Translations under genes and position numbers: made by a program
NCBI GenBank assembly: GCA_029204225.1
Contig: CM055101.1
Coordinates: forward strand, 2,162,528 to 2,224,527
Source of the DNA: Diphasiastrum complanatum
Lineage: Eukaryota; Streptophyta; Lycopodiopsida; Lycopodiales; Lycopodiaceae
DNA length: 62,000 nucleotides
Direction of reading: 5' to 3'
Notes under the pieces: model-generated
Databases searched by the model: none
What the model saw: the letters and a program-made list of their open reading frames with translations, nothing else
What the model was told of the DNA's origin: nothing
Shown here: one piece after another, positions 1 to 11,620 of the stretch
How the letters are laid out: every line of letters begins with the position of its first letter
Numbering within the stretch: the first letter of the stretch is position 1

Positions 1-848
1 ATGAAGTCACACAACACCAATCTCCAATGTATTTGACTCACTTTGAGTTCTAGAATCAATACTAGATGCTAAGATCCAATCTACACAAGATTTAGATCAA
101 AAATTGTGATTAAATTGAATGAAAACCAAGGATTTAGCTCATTTCAGCCTTTAGGCTCTGATACCATGTAAACATTACAGCAAATAAGGATCCTAAAACA
201 CTTGAAATGATGAGGGAAACAATAGATTATGATTTCATAAGATTAGCACAAGTTGAACCATCAAAATCCATCAAAAATCTATGCTTGAACCTCACTAAAT
301 GGCCCAAATCCTTGAAGAAGGCTTCACACGTGTGAAAGTACGGCCTCCCACAGTCTGAGTACTGTACACCAGACCTACATTCAATCCTATAATCATTAGT
401 AATCACAAGTACTCAAACAATTATGAACATAGAGAGCAATTGCACCATTATGAGAGAAAAATCATGAAATTGCTTGATTGATTTTGGTGAGATATCATCA
501 CCTATATATACATGATCCATCATGGTTTTGGGCAGGTATGAGTAGCCCTAAACCTATCCCTAATGCTAATTTTGGTGGATCTTTCATCCCTACCAAGTTA
601 GGGTTGGAATCTTGGAGATCCCTCAACAATGCAAAACTTACCAAAAATAGCTCCTATTTTTTCTCCCTTGTATCTAAGCATAATTTGGACTCATTCCAAA
701 GGTTCTAACAGTTAGGTCTACTTGAGAACATCCTTATGAATGGAATCCTATGCTATTTGGCACGTGTGACAAGCCACATCATGACCATCTAACTATTTAC
801 AAGTCATATGACCAAAACTAGTCAAGCTAGAATTGTGAATTTTTAACA
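1..848 (-). mobile_element. Ty1/copia 5' LTR with primer-binding site, minus strand
   Basis: Positions 154-166 are the complement of TGGTATCAGAGCC, the primer-binding site for initiator tRNA-Met used by most plant copia elements. Directly next to it, 167-848 reads on the minus strand as an LTR that starts TGTTAAA and ends TTTACA, so the termini are short inverted repeats. It is about 682 bp. A TATA-like run lies near 501-512. Positions 1-153 are the untranslated leader, and the rest of the element continues leftward out of the window. The right end of the LTR touches the last bases of a gypsy internal region (849-856), so this copia element was inserted there. Confidence 0.75.
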
Positions 849-856
849 GTGGGTCC

Positions 857-1658
857 TGTTGGGGGTATTCCCAACAAAGTGTAAATAAATAAAATCATCC
901 AATAAAATGTGTTGTGAGGGCATGACATCCTGCGTGTATAAGCCCATGGCCCAATGAGCACGCAAATAAAGTTGTAAATAAAATAAACATGACTTAGGCC
1001 TTGGAATTAAAATAAAACTAGAGGCCCAATGTCATGTTAAAACTTAGAGATCACTTTTTAGAGTTGGGTCCAAATTGGGACTCACATGAATCTTGTGATT
1101 TCTAATGTACTTTTTGTGGACCCTTGGATCAAGTTGGGTCCAAGATGGATGGATAGGATCATTGTGAATATTAGCCAATAGGATTGAGAGGCAAGGGCCT
1201 TCTCCATTTTATAAAAAGGCACCATTTGTACACTATTTGGATGCTTAATGAGGAGGAGGAAACTCTACCATTTTTGGAAGAGAAGCATCCTCATTTGCTA
1301 TTCACTACTTGCTAATGCTCTTGATGGTGTTTTTCATTTCATGTTTATTGTTTGCCATAGTGAATGCTTTTCCATTAGCAAGCATAATGAGCATTTGAGC
1401 TAACCTCCACCCTCACTCTCTTTCTCTCTTCTCTTCTCAACCTCGTCTTTTCTATCCCTTCCCTTCACCCAAATCATGATGAATGTTAGTGTAGAGGAGT
1501 AGAGTTAAAGGAGAGTAGTGTTAGTGGGGAGTAGAGTTAAGGGAGAAAGTAGGAAATTAACTAAAAGTAGCATCTATGCATAGTTAGGTACCTATCCAGT
1601 GATCTAACCCTTGTTGACAGGCGGGAGGGCTATACTACGGAAGATCTTCGACCCTACA
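857..1658 (+). mobile_element. Gypsy-associated LTR, family A copy 1 (3' LTR)
   Basis: About 802 bp, starting TGTTGGGGGTATTCCCAACA and ending CGACCCTACA. Related copies lie at 30249-30647 and 51307-52129 on the plus strand, and at 34793-35574 and 60433-61034 on the minus strand. The 8 bp before it, GTGGGTCC, match the bases that precede the LTR at 51307 and, with one difference, those at 30249. There the LTR follows a gypsy internal region, so these bases are probably the polypurine-tract end of the internal region and this is a 3' LTR. The right flank is CACTA sequence. Confidence 0.7.
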
Positions 1659-1794
1659 GGTGATTCAAGATGATGATCTTACTAACATGTATGTCATTAT
1701 TGTTTCTCTTTCTTATGAAGATACATTTCATCCAAGGAGATACCACTGGCATCCATTGAGACGACAAGACAAAGCTCCATTGAGGCAGCGTGTT

Positions 1795-3089
1795 TGATTG
1801 AGAAGCAATTTTCCACATCTATTCTCACCATTCAAATGCATCTCATTTGACATTTAGTAGATGAGGTGGCCATTACAGGTACATCATAAACTTGCATCAA
1901 TTGCCTATTCTTAGTCCATCCTAGAATATTGCTGTTGTGGTAATTCCCTTGTTCTCTTACTAACATTGATCCACTGTTTTAATTCAGGCACTATCCATAG
2001 CCATTGGATGTTTTTCTTGAAACGATTCATGAAAACATTGAAAGGCTTCGTAAGACAAAGAGCAAGGCCTGAGGGTAGCATGGCAGAAGGATGGCTAGTG
2101 CAAGAGTCCATGGTTTATATCATAGAGTTCCTTGCTCATAGCAATCCTTCTATTCCTCGTCTTTGGGATAAGAAGGATGATGATCATGTTGTTGGGGAGG
2201 TTCCTCAAGGAAAAGGAGCGATCATGAGAATGAGTGAGTCCTTCAGGGAGAAGGTAAATAAGTTTTGCATTCTTAATAGCCATGAAACACAAAAGTGGAT
2301 TTCACTGTACGAAGAGGCCACGACTCGTAGACAAACTGCTCGAGCTACTTTCAGGAGAGGGAATAGAAGACAACCATATCCACTTAACCTCGCCCTTCTA
2401 CCCAAGGACATGACGCTTGATTGGCTACATGAGGTCCTTAGAGAAGCCTCGACAAACAACCATGAAGTAACAGAGAGAGAGCGTAATATGCAAGGGGGTG
2501 CGATTTACATGTAAGCTATGATGATCATCATTCACATGTTAATTAAAACATTTGTACGTGCAAAATTTTGTACATATTTGTGGTATCCCTAACACATTTA
2601 GTTCCATTTTCTTTAGTACAAAAAATACAATGCATTGTGGATGCATGGACGACACTTTCATACGGAGCGCATTGACAAGAATAGACATACGATTGTGGAG
2701 TCATGGAAAATTTTACCCAAGAGAGTCCAGCAAGCACGACGGACACCAATTCACTCTCTTCTCAACTTGATTATTGTGGGACAATCAATGACATCCTCAA
2801 AGTTGGATTTAGACAGTTCAGCTTTTTCATATTTGATGTCAAATGGTTCAAAGTTATTTGCAATGGTCCCAATGCAATTGTCATGAAAAATGAGAGTGAT
2901 TATTTTGCCATTGACTCTACTAAGCTTTGGACAGATCAAAGTGATTTGTTTTTCCTCAACAATGTGAGAAAGTACATTTCTTCTATGTCTTCAAGATGTC
3001 TATGCTCTTTTGTTGTCAATCAATCACTTTTCAGTGTACTGCAAAAAGTGTATATTGTGTATAGTAATACGCAAGCAATTGTAACATAG
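1795..3089 (+). pseudogene. CACTA/EnSpm TNP2-type transposase, C-terminal half, decayed
   Basis: The translation matches the two domains that follow the catalytic region in plant CACTA transposases. Exon 1 (to 1878) ends HLVDEVAITG. After an intron at 1879-1987 (GT...AG, 109 bp) the frame continues with HWMFFLKRFMKTLKGF and RARPEGSMAEG, the hallmark of the DUF4218 domain (to 2514). A second stretch (about 2703-3089), with YCGTINDILKV and FDVKWFKV, is the DUF4216-like domain, in another frame. The splice joins in frame. An in-frame TGA before the intron and the frame change mark it as dead. The N-terminal catalytic part is not in the window, and a gypsy LTR ending at 1658 interrupts the left side. 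Confidence 0.75.
1879..1987 (+). other. Intron in CACTA transposase relic
   Basis: Starts GTACATC and ends TTTTAATTCAG. Removing it joins ITG to TIHSHW in a single frame, which gives the expected DUF4218 reading across the junction. Confidence 0.65.
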
Positions 3090-3497
3090 CTATGGATACT
3101 AATTACGAGTCAACGTTTATGTTAACATTGATCAATTACAAGTGGTCTTTCACCCCGATCATTCAGATCCCAGACGGGGGTATGTGCTTTGCAAGATTTG
3201 GTTTCTAATCATGAGACCTCTAGAAGTGTTATTGGATTGATAAATTGCTTTTAGTGAATCTCATGCTTCTTTGGTCGATATGCAAGAGGCTATTCCCTCC
3301 TTCAAGAGATCATTACTAGCATTTATTTTAATGCAATGAAGTGCTAGTAGTCTTGCCTTCTTCTTGGACAATATCAATGATATTTTGGAGTACCAATAAT
3401 GACTCCATTCTCACCTTCCATATAGACTAGTTTGTAGAATTCAATACTAGGTTCATCTAAAAACTCACAAAGATTTCACTTGATTTTGATCCTCTCT
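3090..3497. other. No recognisable feature
   Basis: AT-rich sequence between the CACTA relic and the family G fragment. I see no long frame, terminal repeat or RNA gene. It may be CACTA 3' non-coding sequence. Confidence 0.4.
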
Positions 3498-4154
3498 TAG
3501 ACCCTTATGGGTATTATTGAAACTCTGGCAAGTCCAAGTTCTTGCTGCTCACCATCATCCAATAAAGTCTCAAGTTTTACGTAAGCCCACGCTTTTCTTG
3601 AAGCATCCATGTCCCAGTAGTAAACGAGCCAATATCAGCTATCTTTCACGACAATTGCAGCCAAGTGCTGAGGAACCAACACTTCTTTGGGCCGAGGACC
3701 TTGTCGTGGGTATTTCCTATACAATAACAAATTAGTGGGTCCCACCACTATTGTTGACTAAGCCTGACCAAGTGGGCTCCGCCACAGTACAGTAGAGCAA
3801 TAAGTGCGAGGCACTGGCTTCCAGCAGCGTGCATAAGCCCAGCCCAATGAGCACATTTAAGTTGTATCCTAATGACTTTGGGCCATGTAAAATAAATAAT
3901 GTGAAAAAGGCCAAAGTTTAAGTTAACTTAAGTTTTCTAAGTTACAAGGTGGAGTCAAAGTCAAATGGTGGTAGGTGGGGTGTGTTTCTTTGTGCACCAC
4001 TAGATCTTTTGTGTTTTTTTGAAGGGCTAAGATTGCAATCCATGCCACTTCACATAGCCAATAGGATGAATGGGGCAAGGGCCTCCCCAAGAATAAAAGG
4101 GCACCATTTGTACTCATTTGACATTCTCAATCTAAGGAGGAAACTCTCTTGGTT

Positions 4155-4210
<56 letters not shown>

Positions 4211-4424
4211 GGTTAGGACCGAATAGCTTTGGGTAGGTGCTCGAGCCCCCAAAGCCTTTCCTAGCCAAGGCCTTCTCTCTTTCCTCTCTCTTTCTCTCTC
4301 TCTTTCCTAGGTTGGGTGTGAATAGCTTTGGATAGGTGCTTGAGCCCCCAAAGCCTCTCTCGACCTAGGCGTTCTCTCTCTATTCTCTCTCCTCTCCGTC
4401 TCTCTTCGTGCTATGCAGGTGAAG
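3498..4424 (+). mobile_element. Family G (gag-only LTR element) 3' end and LTR, plus strand
   Basis: Positions 3498-3701 match, in inverse orientation, the last internal bases of the complete family G element at 37954-42586. Positions 3702-4424 match its LTR, starting TGTCGTGGGTATTTCC (TGCTGTGGGTATTTCC in the full copy). The match is lost after GCTATGCAGGTG, so the final 20 or so bases of the LTR (GGGCGGCTCCCA in other copies) are missing. The LTR holds a (CT)n run at about 4162-4210 and two copies of a phrase containing GCTCGAGCCCCCAAAGCC (about 4237 and 4340). Confidence 0.65.
4162..4210. repeat. (CT)n microsatellite
   Basis: Near-perfect TC dinucleotide run inside the family G LTR. The other copies have (GA)n at the same place on the opposite strand. 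Confidence 0.9.
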
Positions 4425-5800
4425 GCGAAGTTGCTGCTCCTAGCGATGAACCTCTATACTACAAAGATGACACAATAATTCTATGATGATAGTAGAAAGA
4501 AACAAAAGAAAAAACAACATGGAAAAAACTTACCAAATGGCTAAAATAACATATGAATAGACTCACTGGATACGTGTAGGTCAATAAAGTCATAAATCAC
4601 AATTTGCCTATGGCTACCAAGTACTTCCCTCAATAGGTCGCCCTCTCTCAACTAGGCAAACTCCATAAATGTAGAAAAATTTTTGGGTCATGTTGCCCGC
4701 ATTTTTTGTTCTTTTTCAAGTTTCTTTTTTCACTAGTTCCATCCGATTACATTCCTATACGTTTTCACTCCATAAGAATGGAACGAAATTCAATGTTGGG
4801 TTACTTGGATAATTGTTCAAAGCTTTTCCGCACACAAGAGCTAGCATATGGTGATAATGAATCTCTTTCCTATCATAGACACTATTTAAGTTTGCTACTG
4901 GCCAATTTAAAATTTCCATTGTTTAATTGGCTCAAAAACCCTAATATCATTTAAAGGAATGCATGTTTATCTAAGGCTTGTTGACATACGATATTAGTGT
5001 AATTGTTGTGATAATTTTCTCATACATGTTGCCATCTCTTGATATAATGCCAAATGTAACATTATTATTGCTTGGAGCCTGAAGACATTATCAATCATAC
5101 ATAGGCTATGATAGATTGATGATGTGCAATGCATTGTGAAGAGTAATTCATGGTTATGATGAGCACATGCTTCAGATCAACTAATGATCCATAAGTCCAT
5201 GCTCCGTAGTGTCCACAACTTAGAATGATTACTACATGAATGGGATGTTGGGCGAGGTTGTTTTTCATGACATGGAATTCACCACCTGTTTTTGATGACA
5301 TTGATTTTTAGAGCCTAGGTCTAAGTGCACTAGCACAAGGGACCATTATCCTATGTGAAAATCTAAAAAAATTTCTTTTTAATAGATTTTCTAGGCTAAG
5401 GTATCATGGGCCTTATATGCATAATGCCCTCAGCCACAAAGATGAATGCAATTGTGATTGCTCCTAAGAATTACTATTGCAATAGGAATTCTGGGAGCAA
5501 TCAGAATTGCATAATTTAATCATTAAATTAATCCAAGAGAACACAAAGTAAACACTAAGAAATATAAATTAAGAATTGTTTTCAATTTTGATCTACTTTT
5601 TCCCGCTACTCTCGTTTCAAGGGCGAAATCGTTTTAAAAATCGGTGCGTTTGAACGAACTGGTTTCAGGGGGAATTCCATAAGTTTATTCTTAGGTTCGT
5701 TTCGAATATAGCAACATTGCTTTTCGGTTTGAAATATTTTCTCCTCTGAGAGTCGTTTTTAGGGCAGAACTACAACCCATTACGTCACACACTACTCTCT
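4425..5800. other. Intergenic region upstream of the S1-like gene
   Basis: AT-rich. A short open frame at 4706-4954 has no recognisable domain. The last 200 bases before 5800 are less AT-rich and hold the promoter of the next gene. No transposon ends recognised. Confidence 0.35.
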
Positions 5801-5801
5801 G

Positions 5802-5807
5802 TATAAA
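5802..5807 (+). promoter_or_regulatory. TATA box of S1-like gene
   Basis: TATAAA about 60 bp upstream of the ATG at 5862. At the usual spacing, transcription would start near 5830-5835, at the edge of the (TC)15 run at 5831-5860. Confidence 0.5.
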
Positions 5808-5829
5808 GAAAGTAGACGAAGGTAGCTCC

Positions 5830-5830
<1 letters not shown>

Positions 5831-5860
<30 letters not shown>
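5831..5860 (+). repeat. (TC)15 run forming the 5' leader
   Basis: Thirty bases of pure TC end one base before the ATG at 5862. With the TATA box at 5802 this run would be nearly the whole 5' UTR. Pyrimidine-rich TC leaders are common in plant promoters, but a leader made only of the repeat is extreme. Confidence 0.7.
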
Positions 5861-5861
<1 letters not shown>

Positions 5862-5864
<3 letters not shown>

Positions 5865-7497
5865 GCGATCATTCGCTTATTCTCTTTGTTTGCCAGCCTA
5901 TTTCTACTTCAGGTGTTTTTACCTTCGTCTCTAGCTACTTCCTTTCGTGTAACAAACCTCTCTGATGATCTCATATCAGCGGGTTGTTCAGACGGCACTA
6001 AATATTTGGGCGTTCATGTGTTGCGATATGGTCTCAGCTGGTCGTATAGTTTCAATGGGAATGAAAGCATTGAATATAGCTGTGATCTCACAAGTGGGGA
6101 GGGCATGACATTGAAGGAAATCCACGTGCAGACATGGACTTGGGAATTGAACTTGGAAGTAAGGCGAAACCTTCTGTCGACTCTCAATCTTTCGTGTTTA
6201 GTTTATCTGATATTGATCATGTTGCATAGCTATAGTGTGACGTGTCATGGTCTGACTCCTGCTTGTTATTTTGGAATGTTAATTTACAAAACGATGGGGA
6301 CGATTTCTTTCTCAAGATTCATAACCAATATCTGCCGTAGGTACATACTGTGAAGGAAAAGTATATATTGATAAGAAAGGTTTATTGCACATTATCCTAT
6401 ATATGAGACTATCATTGAATGCTTGAGTCACTCTGCGTAATATGTAATTATATAAGCAACGACAAAATTTAGGTTAACAAAGAATTGGTGTTTAAAAACT
6501 GCAGGACCCTTTTTTATGTCTAATGAGCACACACGTACCTTGAACATTCTGTTGTTATTTGTATAACTTTCACACATTCCAATTGAGTAGCACGGAGAAA
6601 CATAACTGGGCTAATCATGCCAAAAACCTAAAATGAGTGTGCAATCCCTCTTTTTTGCCCCGCAACTGCCTTTGAACCTCTGTTGGCAGAGTCATTGCTC
6701 GCTGCTCACAGGACACTCGTGCTCCTGAACTGACGATGCACAGCTGAGGACTTCTGCCTGTCTTGCTGTCAGCTTCTCACTTATGCCTTTTAAGCTGCCT
6801 CCCTTGTTGGAGGATCCTTGTATCTTTCCCATTTGAATCGCAACTGGCGATGAACTTCGTGATTTCAGATTGTAATCCCAGCATTCAGTCTATGCGTTTA
6901 ATTACAAGTGTGGGCTCCGCTCCCTTTTTCCATTCCGCTGCTGTGGTGTCATTCCACCCAGAAGTCAGGTATTGCTCATCCCTAGGACGTCTTTTTAGTT
7001 AGATCAGCCTGTCTTGCGAATGTTACAGTACGTGCAATATGCAAGCTAATGGTCCGTCCTTCCTTTTAAATTCTCATCACACTGGACATGGATCTAGCAT
7101 AAAAGAAATAACAAATTCGCTCCTGCAATTTACATCAACTAAATGACTTTTGGCCAGAGAAACATAATACAGGAATGGACATGCTCCGTCTGCAGTGTGT
7201 TGCTACCTTGTCATTCTTGTTTCCAATATGTTTATAGAATAGAGTCTAACTAACAACAAGAATTCATTAACCCTTGGCAGCACCCAAAAAATTATATAAT
7301 TCAGCCATTTTGGAGGTTGGAAAAAATGCCTACCTCGTGATGACATATATTTGTGTATATGAGCTCAAAACTTATCTTTTTCTTGCTACCTTTCAAAGCA
7401 TGAAGGAAATCCGAATCTAGAATGGGTTGTGAAGCCAACAGGAGTCTGGTTGCTGCACAAAAACGGTAGCGAGGAACTTTCTATGCCTTGGACCTGA
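5862..7497 (+). CDS. S1 self-incompatibility-like (SPH) small secreted protein, two exons
   Basis: Exon 1 (5862-6158) encodes 99 residues. It opens with a signal peptide (residues 1-25, hydrophobic FASLFLLQVFLPSSLA). The S1-family pattern follows: FRVTNLSDDL, one cysteine, KYLGVHVLRYGLSWSYSF and EYSCDL. A donor GTAAGG at 6159 and an acceptor TTTCAAAG ending at 7398 join in phase 0 to exon 2 (7399-7497, 32 residues), with WVVKPTGVWLL and a final W near the stop, as in the C-terminus of this family. The total is 131 residues, near the usual length. The family is extracellular; the poppy founder member is a pollen-rejection signal, but most members have no known role. Reading through the donor instead gives a 163-residue frame with no family match after residue 99. 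The second cysteine pair typical of angiosperm members is not evident. The intron is inferred from phase and motif only. Confidence 0.6.
6159..7398 (+). other. Predicted intron of the S1-like gene
   Basis: 1,240 bp, GT...AG, phase 0. It contains no other recognisable feature; a short open frame at 6763-7002 has no domain. Many angiosperm S1-family genes lack introns, so this one deserves transcript support. Confidence 0.5.
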
Positions 7498-10270
7498 TAC
7501 ACGAGTCGATTGTTGACGATTCAAAGGTAATTATCCATTTGATGATATTATTTTGCACAGTTAAACTTTACAGCTGTTGTTCTTTCTAACGTCAGCGTGA
7601 TTTAGGTAGATATTGTACCTTTCCATATTCAATGTTTAGATTTTGAGATAGCAAATGGTAAAAATAAGAAAGCCCCGTTCAATCAACGTTAACATCACTG
7701 TTCGCGTATGAAGTAAACGCTACAGCCTGCTTAGTACATACTCTACACATTCACAATTCTTATTTCTAGAATATTTTACTGTGAATGCTGTTCTAACTTT
7801 TCATCTGGCTCTGTACATAGTTCAACCTGGCATATAATTAGACACAAGGCCTGTCTTACAGTTTGTAACATCTCAGCTGTACTTGTTTGGCAGGTATTAG
7901 TCCACTATGATTGGGTTTACGCCTTGCGTACAGGACCGTTCATCTGGATAATCAAACAAATGATTAGGTTTGCAGAATTCTACGAGAATGAAATTCCGAT
8001 TTAGGTGTTGAGATTCATTTGTCTTCTCGTCATAAAAAAGTTGAATGTCCACGCTAGCAACTTGTCTATACATTTGAGGGAAAAAAAATATCTGATGTTT
8101 CAAAGGGTTGATTTTTCTAAATCAGTTGATTGAGTGATCTACAATTTTTGAAGTCCTTTGGATGCTTTACGTTCTCTGTTTTGTTTTGCTTTATTGAGAA
8201 CCGGTGACACTATAATGATTTTTGTTTTTGGATACTTCTCATGTGGCTCACTTAGATGTGTCATCCATTGAAAACAAGAACTAATACTCAAAAACTCTTA
8301 GATATAGGTTAGAAAAGAGTGTGTTCCAAGCAAAATTGATTTGAGTAGTTTATAGACATAGAAATATACTTTATAAATAATTTCGTGATTTGGCTTCATA
8401 AGATTAGCCGTAGTATGTTTCCAAACAGATACATTGTAATTGCATTATGCATTTTTTATTTCTTGACCATTAGAGATTAAGTACTTAAATCCATCATCGA
8501 CAAAATAAATGAAACAACAACAATCTTGTTTATTATTAGTCCTACTTTCTATGTAGTAAGGATATAAAGCATTACTACAAATGAAATTATTAAGGAACAC
8601 TCTTCATGAAATTAAATTTCCACATTATGTGTTCTTGATGTTCTTAGCAAATTACATTTAACATTCTCGAATTATGATTACGCATTCTTGGAAACTGATA
8701 ACTAAGTTATGCATTCATTGTAAACAATGTTATGCTTTCTTGGCTTGAATTTTTTAACATTTTGCATCCATAGCAAATAATAAAAGTACATAACACATAC
8801 GTGTTGAATTTGAGCATTCCAAAATACTTTTCACATCGAAAAGCATGGAAATTTTTAATCATAGTACTCATGTCGATGATGAATGTACCACTTTTGTAGT
8901 TTTTCTAACCTAATTTAATTATATATACTACATCTAATGTAATCTAATTCTAGTGTATTTTTTGCTAGATTGATCATCTGGAATGTCATCTAGAGCTTCA
9001 ACATTAACACAAACGAATGAACAAACAAGAGTTAGGGTTAAATAAAATCTGTTTTTTTGTATTTGCTGTAAATAATTGATAAGCTTATATTATATTGAAA
9101 AACAACTTACTTTTGTGGGGTATTCATCACTGGTCAACTTATCCACTAATGTGCTATACGACTCTTTAGTGAGAAGCTGTCCATCGTCCGTCATTTACCA
9201 CATACAATTTAGGGCTAATATGTCATTGGAAAATACAACAACATGAATGATCAAACTCAGTTTCTGAAACAAAAAAAATTAGAGTTTAAAGTAAATTATC
9301 ATGCTTGCATAGAACCCCCCTTTCCACTCGATCCCAAATTGTGATTGCCCGATCATTGCATCCTAATGGCAACAACATCCTTTTGGTTCTTGTATTTTTC
9401 TGGTGTTTTTTCTACAATCTACTCTATTTCAGTCCTACTTCAAACACAAATAAGGAGGGACCTCCCCCCCCCCGAACGATACCTTATCCATAAGCTCGTG
9501 CTTATTTATTTCTTTTGTATCAAATTTCATTTTTTGTGGGAATTCTTCTAGAATGGTATTAAGAATTCGAGAAACATCCATAGAATGTTTAGCTCATTTT
9601 GTAAACAATTTGTCTCAAAAGTAATAATTGCATAATTCACAATTCTCCTCCTCTTCCCTTGGATCAGAAGGGACTCGGCGATGCTTGTTTTGATTGAGAG
9701 GCGATGGAGTTGCTTGTGAGGGTCCAACTGTCTCGCCTTGACTAACGACGAGGTTTTGTATCTCTAATCTCTATTCCAGAATTAGGATGCGAGGAAATCA
9801 AAAACATAATTTTTGATTTCCACTACAACTACCACTGCTGAAATCTGATGACCTAGTAATATGATGATTAATTTCACAACATACAATACATAACAATAAT
9901 TACAAAATTTTGTAAATTGGTAGGATTCAGGATTTACTAAAATGACAACGTGATAATTTATGAACTTGTAATGAATGGAAATTAAATTACTTTTAGAAAC
10001 CTATAACGAAGGCATACAAAGACATCGACAATGCAGCACTCAAAAAGTTTGCTATAAATACTTCAAAATTAGATACTCAACTACCATCACAGTAGGACTA
10101 GTCATAACATCAATATGCCAAACTCTTCTACAAGTATTGCAGAAGCTAGGTCATAATGTAAAGGACTACAAAATATAGAGGTTTTTTGTTTTTGTTTTGC
10201 TTGTATTTGCTAGCCGAAGCATTTGGTGCTCAGCTGCGTGTGTGCCTATACTTGGCAAAAATGCGCTACA
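7498..10270. other. Long AT-rich region, no clear gene
   Basis: Mostly AT-rich with short frames only. On the minus strand, 9120-9290 looks like a decayed exon: an acceptor-like TTTTTTTTGTTTCAG, a frame including DGQLLTKESY and TSDEYPTK, then a donor AAAGTAAGT, with one stop inside. I do not recognise the family. A short homopolymer C run lies near 9464-9473. Confidence 0.35.
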
Positions 10271-10862
10271 CTATGCATGGAATTTGTAGGACCTAGATAC
10301 TCGACTACAGATTAAAAACAATATAGTAATCAATCAATCAGACATATAATTCAACAATCAGAGTTGGAAGATCAGAGAGTGTATTTGCATTTGTATTTTG
10401 TTTGCAGAGTGAGTCAGTCAGTGTCTTGCTCGTTGGCAGCCTGACGCTCCTCTTGCAACATTGTATTTTATGCTATCTTGCAGATCTACAAATATCTCTT
10501 TCTATATATCTCTCTAAGTTGTATTTGGATTCTATTCTATACTTGTGTCCCACGTTGTGAGATTACAAGAAGGATTAACCAATCATTACAAGAGAGTTTT
10601 TTTGCTAAATCTCTAGTTAACTACCTTTCTAGTTAAGTTGCTTTTTAGTTGTTGAGCGTGATAGCTTGATAGCTTCAGGCCCGACATCAGGAGCTTGCCT
10701 GATGAGCTATGGTTCTGATAGTTGGGCCATGCTTGATAATCTTATTCGGCACTTAAAGTTTTTGATAGGGGGCCCAATTATTTGGTGACTTGGGGAATGA
10801 CAGGGAATGGTTGTCGAGTGCACCATTTTCAACCCTCTTGAACGATTCAACCTTCTTTTCGT
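10271..10862 (-). mobile_element. Possible 3' untranslated region and LTR of the minus-strand copia chimera
   Basis: This follows the RNase H stop codon at 10863-10865 when read on the minus strand. It holds a TATA-like run (near 10500-10515, AGATATATAGAAAGAG on the minus strand) and CT-rich stretches, as an LTR would. I cannot fix its ends. It does not resemble the LTR at the other end of the element (15150), which suggests the element is a recombinant of two copia lineages. Confidence 0.3.
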
Positions 10863-11070
10863 TTATCCAATTCTCATTGATTTCCTATGCTTTATAAACA
10901 ATGGTTTGTCCAGTGGCTTGGTCAGCAAGTCTACAATCATGTCTTCTGATTCTATGTATTCAACATTGAGCTCTCCTTTCGAGATCAGGTTTCGAATATG
11001 ATGGTACTTCAGAGGTATGTGCTTGGTCTTCGAATGGAAGACTGGATCTTGGGCTAGATATATGGCACTT
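10863..11070 (-). pseudogene. Copia RNase H C-terminus
   Basis: On the minus strand the frame reads SSAIYLAQDPVFHSKTKHIP, then HHIRNLISKGELNVEYI and DLLTKPLDKPLF, ending at the stop 10863-10865. This is the canonical last 70 residues of a copia polyprotein. Just upstream the sequence switches abruptly (at about 11070) into the unfamiliar frame of the next feature. Integrase and reverse transcriptase are absent, so this tail cannot act alone. Confidence 0.8.
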
Positions 11071-11620
11071 GATCATAAGAACCAGCAATGATAACTATTC
11101 CATCTCCAAGATCCAAAGGATGCAAACCTATGGAACTAGTTTCATTGAATTTTGACAATTCCAACACATTGACATGACAATGTTCATACATGAGATTAAA
11201 CAAATAAGGTAGAGTAAAAGGACACTTCCTTGCTACTCCAAGAACCTTACTTGAACCTTCAAGAACCTGTAAAAACAGATCCAAAATGCTTTGCCCATGT
11301 GGCTCCCCTTTGATGCTTTTGACTAGCTTCCAATTGCTACTTGCCTCTTGGTGTTGATGAAGCAATTCAAGATCAACATCTTGATCTTCCAATAAAAAAT
11401 CAAGGACTTTGCATTTATAAACATCTTTAGATATGAACCTCTGAAGATATTCCCTCTCAAACACATGATTAACATCCCACAAGATCTCATCATTGCTTGA
11501 TTTCAACCTTTCACTATAGTTAGTGAAAACAATGTCACCATCATAAACCAAAAGATAGATTTCTACAATTCTATCCAACATGAAGTAGAGTAGATGAAGT
11601 TGAGTATCAGACCTAATCAA
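11054..11620 (-). CDS. Unrecognised ORF inside copia chimera, second part (188 aa)
   Basis: An open frame of 188 codons on the minus strand, immediately after the 627-codon frame. The sequence carries on across a +1 shift at 11617-11620, so the two were probably one reading frame of about 800 codons. No reverse transcriptase motif (YVDD-like), no integrase motif and no RNase H before 11070 can be seen. The phrase DLGDGIVI near its end echoes DLEDGLVL in the first part, and the underlying DNA is also alike (near 11100 and 12510), so the region contains an old internal duplication. Function unknown. Confidence 0.45.
   Translation of the reverse strand: MIRSDTQLHLLYFMLDRIVEIYLLVYDGDIVFTNYSERLKSSNDEILWDVNHVFEREYLQRFISKDVYKCKVLDFLLEDQDVDLELLHQHQEASSNWKLVKSIKGEPHGQSILDLFLQVLEGSSKVLGVARKCPFTLPYLFNLMYEHCHVNVLELSKFNETSSIGLHPLDLGDGIVIIAGSYDQVPYI

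Noticed and set aside
4706-4954. 82-codon frame upstream of the S1-like gene
   Set aside because: No recognisable motif, AT-rich, no supporting signals.
6763-7002. 79-codon frame between the two S1 exons
   Set aside because: No domain or homologous motif; falls in the predicted intron.
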